From Actinomycetota bacterium (GTDB taxonomy: Bacteria; Actinomycetota; Thermoleophilia; UBA2241), in the NCBI GenBank assembly GCA_003157715.1, contig PMKK01000047.1, positions 2,507-9,901 of the forward strand: a stretch of DNA of 7,395 bases, in the 5' to 3' direction. The first letter of the stretch is position 1, and the number at the start of each line of letters is the position of its first letter. The position numbers were made by a program, and so were the translations under genes. The notes under the pieces were generated by a model that saw nothing but the letters and a program-made list of their open reading frames with translations, was not told where the DNA came from and ran no database searches. Shown here piece after piece: positions 1 through 5,483 of this stretch.

Positions 1-1316
1 GCCGCCAGCGGACGCTGCAGTCGCAGCACATCATCCCACGTCTCGCGGGCGATGATCACGCGGGCCCGGCCGCCGGCCACCATGACGACCGCCGGCCGCG
101 GCTGGCCGTTGTAGTTGTTGGCCATGGCATACCCGTAGGCGCCGGTGCAGGGCGTGACCAGCACGTCGCCCAGCTCGGGCGGCGCGATCTTCACGTCGCG
201 CACCAGGACGTCGCCCGACTCGCAATGCTTGCCGACGACGGTCGCCTCGAAGCTGGCCGGCACGTCGGCGCGATTGCCGATCATGGCCTCGTAGCGCGAG
301 CCGTAGAGCATCGGCCTGATGTTGTCGGACATGCCGCCGTCGACGGCGACGTAGGTGCGCCCGCCGGGCACCGACTTGATGGTGCCGACCCGGTAGAGGG
401 TGACCGCGGCCTTGCCGGCGATCGAGCGGCCGGGCTCGACCAGGATGGTGGGCGGCGCCATGCGGTGGCGCGCGGCCTCGGCGACCACCGCGTCGACGGC
501 GACCGCGGCGAGCTCGACGATCGACGAGGGCTGGTCGCGGGCGGTGTAGCGGATCCCCAGGCCGCCGCCCAGGTTGAACAGGCGGCACTCGAAGGAAAGC
601 TCGTCGCGCCACTCCGCGAGGGTCCCCATGAGGATCTCGATCTCGCGCCTGTAGGACGACAGGTCGAAGATCTGCGAGCCGATGTGGGCGTGCATGCCGA
701 CCGGCCGCAGATGGCGCGCCGCGAGGCAGCGGGCCAGCGCTTCGGTGGCCTGGCCCTCGTTCAAGCCAAAGCCGAACTTGGAGTCGGGCTGACCGGTCTG
801 CACGGCCGCGTGGGTAGCCGGCCGCACGCCGGGCGTGATGCGTACCACGACGTCCTGGGTGAGGCCGCGGCGGCCCGCGGCGGCGTCGAGCGCGGCGATC
901 TCGGAGAGCGAATCGACGACCACGTAACCGATGCCGCAGTCGAGCGCCAGCTCGAGCTCGGCGGCGGTCTTGTTGTTGCCGTGAAAGAAGATGTCGGCGG
1001 GCGGAAAGCCGGCCGCGCGAGCGGCCGCCAGCTCGCCGCCCGAGGCGACGTCGAGGGCCAGGCCCTCCTGGGCCACGAGCTCGATCATCGCCCGGCACGA
1101 GAACGCCTTGCTGGCGTAGACGATACGAAACTCGCGGCCGTGAGCGGCGAAGGCCGTCAGGTAGGCGCGGCACTGGTCGCGCAGGGTCTGCTCGTCGTAG
1201 ACGAACAGCGGCGTGCCCAGACTGTCGGCCAGTTCGACCACGTCGCAGCCGCCGACCTCGAGGTGACCGGCGGCGTTGTGACGGGAAGTGTGGGGGTAGA
1301 TGAGCGTGTGGGTCAC
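1..1316 (-). CDS. lysA: Diaminopimelate decarboxylase (3' end cut by window edge)
   Basis: PLP-dependent enzyme that decarboxylates meso-2,6-diaminopimelate to L-lysine, the last step of the DAP lysine pathway, in the cytosol. 438 codons are visible. The family's marks are present in order: YASKA with the PLP lysine at K70, HIGSQI at 211-216, the phosphate-binding GGGLGI at 250-255, EPGRS at 294-298, the active-site CESGD at 365-369, and a C-terminal aromatic stretch TGAYGYAMANNYN with Y394 near the cofactor. Fold-type III barrel and C-terminal beta domain are both complete. The reading frame is still open at base 1, but family length and the closing RETWDD segment suggest only a few residues are missing. 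The start is GTG at 1314-1316, the first possible start after an in-frame TAA. It has no Shine-Dalgarno but a TAAGAT hexamer 6 nt upstream, so it is probably leaderless. It lies 120 bp behind the adenosyltransferase gene on the same strand. Confidence 0.96.
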   Translation of the reverse strand, partial: MTHTLIYPHTSRHNAAGHLEVGGCDVVELADSLGTPLFVYDEQTLRDQCRAYLTAFAAHGREFRIVYASKAFSCRAMIELVAQEGLALDVASGGELAAARAAGFPPADIFFHGNNKTAAELELALDCGIGYVVVDSLSEIAALDAAAGRRGLTQDVVVRITPGVRPATHAAVQTGQPDSKFGFGLNEGQATEALARCLAARHLRPVGMHAHIGSQIFDLSSYRREIEILMGTLAEWRDELSFECRLFNLGGGLGIRYTARDQPSSIVELAAVAVDAVVAEAARHRMAPPTILVEPGRSIAGKAAVTLYRVGTIKSVPGGRTYVAVDGGMSDNIRPMLYGSRYEAMIGNRADVPASFEATVVGKHCESGDVLVRDVKIAPPELGDVLVTPCTGAYGYAMANNYNGQPRPAVVMVAGGRARVIIARETWDDVLRLQRPLA

Positions 1317-1436
1317 GGCGCTATCTTACGCCATCGGCCCAGGCGTGACCTCAGTCCCCGGCCTGATGCTCGACCGTGTTCGAGACGCAGCGCTCGACCC
1401 GGTACCCCGCCAAGTGCTCTGCGCGGTGCTCGAGAC
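1317..1436. other. lysA upstream region with TCGA-centred repeats
   Basis: The 120-bp gap between cobO and lysA holds two exact copies of GCTCGACC (1368-1375 and 1392-1399, 24 bp apart). It also holds two TCGAGAC copies (1380-1386 and 1430-1436, 50 bp apart). No terminator hairpin with T-run, tRNA or small gene is seen. The repeats lie upstream of the candidate lysA -10, where a regulator could bind; this is inferred. Confidence 0.4.
1323..1328 (-). promoter_or_regulatory. Candidate -10 hexamer for a leaderless lysA mRNA
   Basis: On the minus strand the hexamer TAAGAT ends 6 nt before the lysA GTG. This would place transcription initiation at or within a base of the start codon. No Shine-Dalgarno lies in front of this GTG, which fits leaderless initiation. 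No convincing -35 hexamer is seen; TGAGGT with a 19-nt spacer is the nearest and is weak. The assignment is inferred from spacing alone. Confidence 0.5.
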
Positions 1437-1961
1437 TCAGTACTCGATGCCCTCGCGCGCCCCGACGCCGGCGTCGAAGTAGTGTTTGAGGGGGCGCATC
1501 TCGGTCACCAGGTCGGCGGCCGCGACGATCTCGGCCGGCGCCCGCCGTCCGGTGAGAACGAGCTCGACGTGGCTGGGCCTGTCGCGCAGCAGCCCGAGTA
1601 CGTCGTCGATCGAGACGAGCTCGAAGAACAGCGCCGTGATGAGCTCGTCGAGCACGACCACGTCGTACGTGCCGCTACCCACGAGCTCGCGGGCCCGCCG
1701 AAAGCCGGCCGCCGCGGCGGCGCGGTCGTCGGCGGTGACCCTGCCCTTGAGCACCCAGTGGTCGAGGCCGACCTGCTCGGTATCGATACCCAGCCGCTCG
1801 GCCGACACGATCTCGCCCCAGGTCGGGTCGCCCTTCATGAACTGCAGGACGAGAACGCGCAAGCCCTGCCCGGCGGCGCGCATGGCCAGGCCAAACCCGG
1901 CCGTCGTCTTGCCCTTGCCGTCGCCGGTGTAGACCTGGACGTAGCCTGCGCGCTCGCTCAC
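1437..1961 (-). CDS. cobO: Corrinoid adenosyltransferase, CobO/BtuR family (short form)
   Basis: ATP:cob(I)alamin / cob(I)yrinic acid a,c-diamide adenosyltransferase, which transfers the 5'-deoxyadenosyl group of ATP to reduced cobalt to make adenosyl-corrinoid. The 174-residue protein opens almost directly with the family P-loop GDGKGKTT (13-20). It continues with AMRAAGQGLRV, the QFMKGD strand-loop (40-45), a Walker-B-like VVVLDE (102-107), LTGR (136-139) and a typical C-terminus LKHYFDAGVGAREGIEY. E. coli BtuR is about 196 aa; here the N-terminal helix that precedes the P-loop in enterobacterial enzymes is nearly absent, as in many short homologues. The start is GTG at 1959-1961, preceded by GAGGT at 4-nt spacing. 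It follows the upstream dehydrogenase stop by 17 nt, so the two are probably one transcript. Whether it acts in de novo synthesis or salvage cannot be told from the window; no other cobalamin gene is here. Confidence 0.93.
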   Translation of the reverse strand: MSERAGYVQVYTGDGKGKTTAGFGLAMRAAGQGLRVLVLQFMKGDPTWGEIVSAERLGIDTEQVGLDHWVLKGRVTADDRAAAAAGFRRARELVGSGTYDVVVLDELITALFFELVSIDDVLGLLRDRPSHVELVLTGRRAPAEIVAAADLVTEMRPLKHYFDAGVGAREGIEY

Positions 1962-1965
1962 AGGG

Positions 1966-1970
1966 ACCTC
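1966..1970 (-). promoter_or_regulatory. Ribosome binding site of cobO
   Basis: GAGGT on the minus strand, 4 nt before the GTG start, inside the 17-nt gap behind the dehydrogenase stop codon. It decides for the GTG start at 1961 in a frame that stays open far upstream. Confidence 0.55.
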
Positions 1971-1978
1971 ATCGCCAC

Positions 1979-2827
1979 TCAGTAGGTGAAGAACCCCTCG
2001 CCGCTCTTGCGGCCCAGCTTGCCGGCCGCCACGAGCTCGCCGATCAGGGCGCAGGGCCGGTACTTGGCGTCGCCGAGGTCGCGCTCGAGCGTCTCGAGGA
2101 TGGCCTTGGTCGTGTCGAGCCCGACGAGGTCGGCGAGCGCCAGCGGCCCCATCGGGAAGTTGGCGCCGAGCTTGAGGCCGGTGTCGATGTCGGCGGCGCT
2201 GGCGACGCCCTCGGCGAGCGCCAGCGCGGCCTCGTTGATCATGGGAAAGAGAATGCGGTTGACGACGAACCCGGGCGAGTCCTTGACGGTGATCGGCGTC
2301 TTGCCGACGGCCTCGCAGAATTCGCGCGCCGCCGCTACCGTGTCGTCGGCGGTCGCCGCGCCGCGCACGACCTCGACCAGCGCCATGGCCGGCACGGGGT
2401 TGAAGAAGTGGATCCCCACGAAGCGCTCGGGACGCGCCACGAAGCCGGCCAGCGTGGTCACCGACAGGCTCGAGGTGTTGGTGGCGATGATCGTCTCGGG
2501 GCCCAGGGCGGCGGCCGCCTTCTCGAGCAGACCGCGCTTGATCTCGAGCGCCTCGGGCGCCGCTTCGATGAACAGGTCGGCATCGGCGCCGGCCGACACG
2601 TCGAGCCCCGTCGTGATACGGCCGAGGGCGGCGTCGCGCTCGTCGGCCGAGAGACGGCCCTTGTCGACGGCCCGGCCGAGCTGCTTTTCGATGCCGGCCA
2701 TGCCCTTGGCGACGAACTCGTCGGCGACGTCGATCATGGTCGCCTGCAGGCCGGCTACGACGGCCACCTGGACGATGCCCGCACCCATCTGCCCGGCCCC
2801 CGCGACCAGCACCTTCTGTACTTTCAC
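1979..2827 (-). CDS. 3-hydroxybutyryl-CoA / 3-hydroxyacyl-CoA dehydrogenase
   Basis: NAD(P)-dependent oxidoreductase that interconverts (S)-3-hydroxyacyl-CoA and 3-oxoacyl-CoA, in beta-oxidation or short-chain acyl-CoA synthesis. The 282 residues match the normal length of the stand-alone family. Seen in order: Rossmann motif GAGQMG (10-15), an acidic residue D33 at the end of the second strand (favours NAD over NADP), NTSSLS (117-122), the catalytic histidine H140 in GIHFFNP, E152 exactly 12 residues later as in the His-Glu dyad of the family, PGFVVNR with N190, and the C-terminal all-helical domain ending GRKSGEGFFTY. The start is GTG at 2825-2827 behind a strong AGGAGG. It is first in a likely operon with cobO. 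Chain-length preference cannot be read reliably; the hbd/paaH/fadB2 type of role is inferred, so no symbol is given. Confidence 0.94.
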   Translation of the reverse strand: MKVQKVLVAGAGQMGAGIVQVAVVAGLQATMIDVADEFVAKGMAGIEKQLGRAVDKGRLSADERDAALGRITTGLDVSAGADADLFIEAAPEALEIKRGLLEKAAAALGPETIIATNTSSLSVTTLAGFVARPERFVGIHFFNPVPAMALVEVVRGAATADDTVAAAREFCEAVGKTPITVKDSPGFVVNRILFPMINEAALALAEGVASAADIDTGLKLGANFPMGPLALADLVGLDTTKAILETLERDLGDAKYRPCALIGELVAAGKLGRKSGEGFFTY

Positions 2828-2834
2828 TTGCGCT

Positions 2835-2840
2835 CCTCCT
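2835..2840 (-). promoter_or_regulatory. Strong ribosome binding site of the acyl-CoA dehydrogenase gene
   Basis: A perfect AGGAGG on the minus strand, 7 nt before the GTG. It fixes this GTG as the start, although the frame has no other good candidate, and contrasts with the leaderless-type starts of lysA and the DUF1638 gene. It implies a transcript with a real 5' leader. Confidence 0.8.
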
Positions 2841-2951
2841 TGTGACCGGCGGCGCCGCCCGGCGTACCTGCGACAAGCTCACGAAGCGTCGTCCGCGCTG
2901 CGGGCGGCGAGCGACTCATCGGTCGGGTTCGGCGAGGCCCTATGCTACTAT

Positions 2952-2956
2952 AGGAG
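2952..2956 (+). promoter_or_regulatory. Ribosome binding site of the diguanylate cyclase gene
   Basis: AGGAG lies 5 nt before the ATG at 2962 and supports that start. An in-frame GTG at 2956 overlaps it and would add only two residues. If TACTAT (2946-2951) is the true -10, this site would not be transcribed and the mRNA would be almost leaderless, so the two readings compete. Confidence 0.55.
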
Positions 2957-2961
2957 TGCCG

Positions 2962-4620
2962 ATGGACTGCAAGTTTCTCGACTCTTACCAGGCAGATCTC
3001 GATGGCTCCAGCATCGACGTCTGGTACTGCCGCAAACGCGATCCGTTCGTTCTGGGTCCCTCGCGCGAAGTCGCCCTCGCCACCTGCTCGGGTTGCCGGC
3101 TGTCCGACAATACGCGTCCGCCCAGCGAGCTCGCCTACGAGGTCGAGCGCCGCAACCAGGAGCTCGTCGCGCTCAACGCCATCGTCTCGGCGGTCAACTC
3201 TTCTCTCGACCTCTCCACCGTGCTGAACACCGGTCTCGACAAGGCCATGGAGATCCTCCAGGTCGACGCCGGCTGGGTCTCCCTGACTTCCGGCGACGGA
3301 TTGCAGCTGGCCCTGCACCGCGGCGTCTCCGACGAGTATGCGCGCGCCATCTCCGCCGTGAACGCCCAGGAAGGCATCGTCGGTCTCGTCGCCCACGAGC
3401 AGGAGACGACGGTGGTCGACGACATCTCGCCCGACTCGCCGACGCTGCCGCTGGCCGGCGCCGAAGGGCTGCGCACCGTCCTGGCCACCCCCCTCAAGGC
3501 CCAGGGCAGACTGCTCGGCGTGATGGCCGTCGCCACCCGCAACGTGCGCTCCTACTCGGCCGACGACATCTACTTCGTCAGCTCGGCCGCCGCGCAGCTC
3601 GCGTCGGCCATCGAGCACGCCCTGCTGTTCCGCGAGCAGATCGACCGCGTCGAACGCGAGCGCCGGCTGCTCGACGCCGTCGAGACCGTCAACCGCAGCC
3701 TCGGCACGCACTCGGTGCCGACCACGGTGGTCGACGAGGCCGCGCGGCTGATGGGCGCGAGCAAAGCAGCCCTTCTCGCGCTCAAGGGCGACTCTCTCGT
3801 AGTCGAAGAGGTGCACAACCTGAGCGCCGAGTTTCGTCGTATCTTCGTGCTGCCGGTCGACCACTCGGTCTCGGGCCGCGCCATCCGCGACGGCGTCCCG
3901 GCGGCCGTCGACAACGTCGAAGGTGAGCCGCTGGTCGACGCCACGATCGTCGCGGCGGGCGGCTACCGCGCCTTCCTCACGGCGCCGCTGCAGTCCTACA
4001 AGGGCACCTACGGCGCCCTGACCGTGTTCTTCGACCGGCCGCGGCGCTTCTCAGAGGACGACAAGACGATCGTCGCGACGTTCGCCAGCCAGGCCGCCGT
4101 GGCCCTCGAAAACCAGCGCCTCATGCGCGAAAAGGACGTGCTGGCGCGCACCGACGGACTCACCGGCGTGTTCAACCACAACTACCTCGAGCTCACGCTC
4201 GATCAGGAGATGCACACGATCCACCGCAACGGCGGCCTCGTCAGCCTGGTGTTCATCGACGTCGACGACCTGAAGACCGTGAACGACGAGCGCGGCCATC
4301 AGGCCGGCGACCGCGTGCTGCGCGACCTGGCCCGGCTGCTCGCCGAAAGCTGTCGCGAGACCGACACCGTGGCACGCTACGGTGGCGACGAGTTCGTGGT
4401 GCTCATGCCGGGCACGGACGCGCCCGGCGCCCGTGAGGTCCTCGACAAGATCGACAGGGCCATCGAGCGGCGCAACGCCGCGGCGCCCGGCGAGACGCCG
4501 CTGCGCGCCAGCATGGGGCTGCAGACATCTGGCTGGTGCGCCCCCGAGGAGCTGCTGCTCGCCGCCGACCGCAGCATGTACGCCATGAAGCGCCGGCGGG
4601 CGGCGTCGGCTCCGGGCTGA
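2962..4620 (+). CDS. GAF-GAF-GGDEF sensor diguanylate cyclase with Cys-rich N-terminus
   Basis: Predicted soluble sensor enzyme that makes cyclic di-GMP from two GTP. The 552 residues divide into: an N-terminal segment with four cysteines (C3, C23, C42, C45) ending in CSGC; a short helical stretch (about 55-75); a first GAF domain (about 76-220); a coiled-coil linker REQIDRVERERRLLDAVE (224-241); a second GAF domain (about 250-388); and a GGDEF domain (about 394-548). The catalytic part looks intact: DGLTG at 398-402, the metal/guanine segment FIDVDDLKTVNDERGHQAGD, and YGGDEF with GGDEF at 474-478. A product-inhibition I-site RETD (465-468) sits exactly five residues before GGDEF. No transmembrane helix or signal peptide is seen, so sensing should be cytosolic. 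The ATG start is supported by AGGAG. GAF ligands are unknown; the cysteines could bind zinc, heme or an Fe-S cluster, which is conjecture. The gene appears monocistronic, with a promoter-like element after it. Confidence 0.95.
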   Translation: MDCKFLDSYQADLDGSSIDVWYCRKRDPFVLGPSREVALATCSGCRLSDNTRPPSELAYEVERRNQELVALNAIVSAVNSSLDLSTVLNTGLDKAMEILQVDAGWVSLTSGDGLQLALHRGVSDEYARAISAVNAQEGIVGLVAHEQETTVVDDISPDSPTLPLAGAEGLRTVLATPLKAQGRLLGVMAVATRNVRSYSADDIYFVSSAAAQLASAIEHALLFREQIDRVERERRLLDAVETVNRSLGTHSVPTTVVDEAARLMGASKAALLALKGDSLVVEEVHNLSAEFRRIFVLPVDHSVSGRAIRDGVPAAVDNVEGEPLVDATIVAAGGYRAFLTAPLQSYKGTYGALTVFFDRPRRFSEDDKTIVATFASQAAVALENQRLMREKDVLARTDGLTGVFNHNYLELTLDQEMHTIHRNGGLVSLVFIDVDDLKTVNDERGHQAGDRVLRDLARLLAESCRETDTVARYGGDEFVVLMPGTDAPGAREVLDKIDRAIERRNAAAPGETPLRASMGLQTSGWCAPEELLLAADRSMYAMKRRRAASAPG

Positions 4621-4643
4621 CGCGCCGGCAAGCGGTAGCATCC

Positions 4644-4730
4644 TCGGCTGAGGCGGCGGCGGAACCCGCGGTCGGCTGAGGCGGCGGCGGAACCCGCGGT
4701 CGGCTGAGGCGGCGGCGGAACCCGCGGTCG
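4644..4730. repeat. Perfect 28-bp tandem repeat, about 3.1 copies
   Basis: Three identical consecutive units begin at 4644, 4672 and 4700. Each begins TCGGCTGAGGCGGCGG and ends AACCCGCGG, and a 3-bp start of a fourth unit follows. The array is in the gap between the diguanylate cyclase stop and the DUF1638 gene. The period is not a multiple of three and no gene runs through it, so it is non-coding. Each unit holds CCGCGG and a purine-rich GGCGGCGGCGG run. There are no spacers, so it is not CRISPR. It ends at the candidate -35 of the DUF1638 promoter. It could be a minisatellite or a set of iterated binding sites. Confidence 0.95.
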
Positions 4731-4756
4731 CCAGCGGCGGCCTCTCCCGCTACCAT
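4728..4756 (+). promoter_or_regulatory. Candidate promoter of the DUF1638-amidohydrolase unit
   Basis: TCGCCA at 4728-4733 (4 of 6 with TTGACA) and TACCAT at 4751-4756 (TANNNT type) are separated by exactly 17 nt. The -10 ends 7 nt before the ATG at 4764, the spacing expected for leaderless initiation there. The -35 starts directly where the 28-bp repeats end, so a factor bound on the repeats would be next to RNA polymerase. Inferred from spacing and hexamer match. Confidence 0.5.
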
Positions 4757-4763
4757 GGAAGAC

Positions 4764-5438
4764 ATGAACGGGCTGCCCCCCAAGATCATTGCCTGCGAGA
4801 CCCTGCGCGACGAGGTCGGCCGCGTCGCCGGCGACATCGAAGTGGAGTTCTGCGAAGGCAAGCTGCACGACTACCCCGAGCGCCTGCGCGCGACCCTGAA
4901 CGAGCGCATCGCGGCGACCCCGGGCGCGCGCACCATCCTGCTGGCCTACGGACGCTGCTCGAACGGCTGTGCCGGCCTCGAAGCGGGACCCCACCGCCTG
5001 GTGCTGCCCGCGGTCGACGACTGCATCGCCATCCTGCTCGGTTCGCGCGACGAATACCTGCGCCAGTTCAACGGCTGCCCCGGCACCTACTACTACACGC
5101 GCGGCTGGATCGAGTACATCGACGATCCCTACCACGAGTATCTTGAGATGGTCCCGCGCTACGGCGAAGAGAAGGCGCGCAAGATCGCCCATCTGATCCT
5201 CGCCCACTACCGGCGCGTGGCGCTGGTCGACACCGGCACCTACGATCTCGCCGCCTACGACGAGTACCTGCGCACCGTCTCCGAGTTTTACGACCTGCCG
5301 CTCGAGGTCCTGCCGGGTTCGCTGCGGCTGCTCGAGAAACTCGTCGGCGGAGAGCCCTACGACGGCGAGTTCATCACCGTCGAGCCGGGCGGTGTGCTCG
5401 ACGAACCACGCTTCTGGGAAGTATCAAGGAGCAAGTAG
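4764..5438 (+). CDS. DUF1638 family protein (function unknown)
   Basis: A 224-residue protein that I match to the DUF1638 family by its block pattern. No biochemical function is established that I know of. Visible blocks: IIACETL (8-14), EFCEGKLHDYP (28-38), ILLAYGRCSNGCAGL (58-72), VDDCIAILLGS (84-94), and NGCPGTYYYTRGW (103-115). Cysteines C11, C30, C65, C69, C87 and C105 all fall in these conserved-looking blocks, which together with H35 suggest a metal- or corrinoid-related site; this is inference. The second half is Tyr- and acid-rich, with no membrane segment. From memory, family members elsewhere often lie by corrinoid-dependent methyltransferase genes. I prefer the ATG at 4764 (leaderless spacing from TACCAT); the in-frame ATG at 4755 overlaps that -10 and would add three residues. 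The amidohydrolase gene follows after 45 nt, probably co-transcribed. Confidence 0.88.
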   Translation: MNGLPPKIIACETLRDEVGRVAGDIEVEFCEGKLHDYPERLRATLNERIAATPGARTILLAYGRCSNGCAGLEAGPHRLVLPAVDDCIAILLGSRDEYLRQFNGCPGTYYYTRGWIEYIDDPYHEYLEMVPRYGEEKARKIAHLILAHYRRVALVDTGTYDLAAYDEYLRTVSEFYDLPLEVLPGSLRLLEKLVGGEPYDGEFITVEPGGVLDEPRFWEVSRSK

Positions 5439-5483
5439 GCCCCGAAGGGGACCTCGACCCCCCGGAAGGGTAGGTACCGCCCA
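5439..5483 (+). other. Intercistronic segment with two small hairpins
   Basis: The 45-nt gap between the DUF1638 and amidohydrolase genes holds two successive short stems. One is CCCC-GAA-GGGG (5440-5450). The other is CCC-GGAA-GGG (5461-5470), whose loop fits the GNRA tetraloop pattern. They look like a degenerate duplication of a CCCxGAAGGGG unit. No T-run follows, so they are unlikely to be a full terminator. They may affect mRNA stability or access to the next start. Confidence 0.4.

Larger units (their letters stand above)
2828..2961. promoter_or_regulatory. Divergent intergenic control region with AT island at 2941-2952
   Basis: This 134-bp gap separates two divergent transcription units. 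Its only AT-rich stretch, TATGCTACTATA (2941-2952), can be read as overlapping -10 elements. On the plus strand these are TATGCT or TACTAT, just before the diguanylate cyclase gene. On the minus strand they are TATAGT or TAGCAT, which would give the dehydrogenase mRNA a leader of roughly 110 nt. No clear -35 hexamer is seen on either strand. The remaining leader is GC-rich without an obvious riboswitch fold. Promoter identity is inferred. Confidence 0.4.

Noticed and set aside
31..1173. Frameshift or second gene in the lysA region
   Set aside because: The long Arg-rich minus frame here is a shadow. The lysA frame is continuous from 1316 to the window edge with all motifs in order.
1368..1436. 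Possible tRNA (GTTCGAGAC resembles a T-loop)
   Set aside because: No matching 7-bp acceptor stem, anticodon arm or D arm can be built around it.
1300..1482. A 60-codon plus-strand open frame across the cobO-lysA gap
   Set aside because: It overlaps the start of lysA and the end of cobO on the other strand, has no ribosome site, and shows no recognisable motif.
225..1985. A 586-codon plus-strand open frame
   Set aside because: It is antisense to lysA and cobO, whose translations carry full family motifs. Its composition (Gly/Arg/Asp/His-rich, no motif) is typical of a GC-rich shadow frame.
1437..2882. A 481-codon minus-strand frame that would extend cobO upstream
   Set aside because: The upstream part is an Arg-rich out-of-frame reading of the dehydrogenase gene. 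CobO starts at the GTG at 1961 with its own ribosome site.
4644..4730. 28-bp repeats as a CRISPR array
   Set aside because: The units follow each other with no spacers, and no cas gene is near.
4377..5207. A 276-codon minus-strand frame through the tandem repeats
   Set aside because: It is antisense to the diguanylate cyclase end and the DUF1638 gene. Open reading through the repeat is explained by GC richness, and the 28-bp period would shift frame with each unit.
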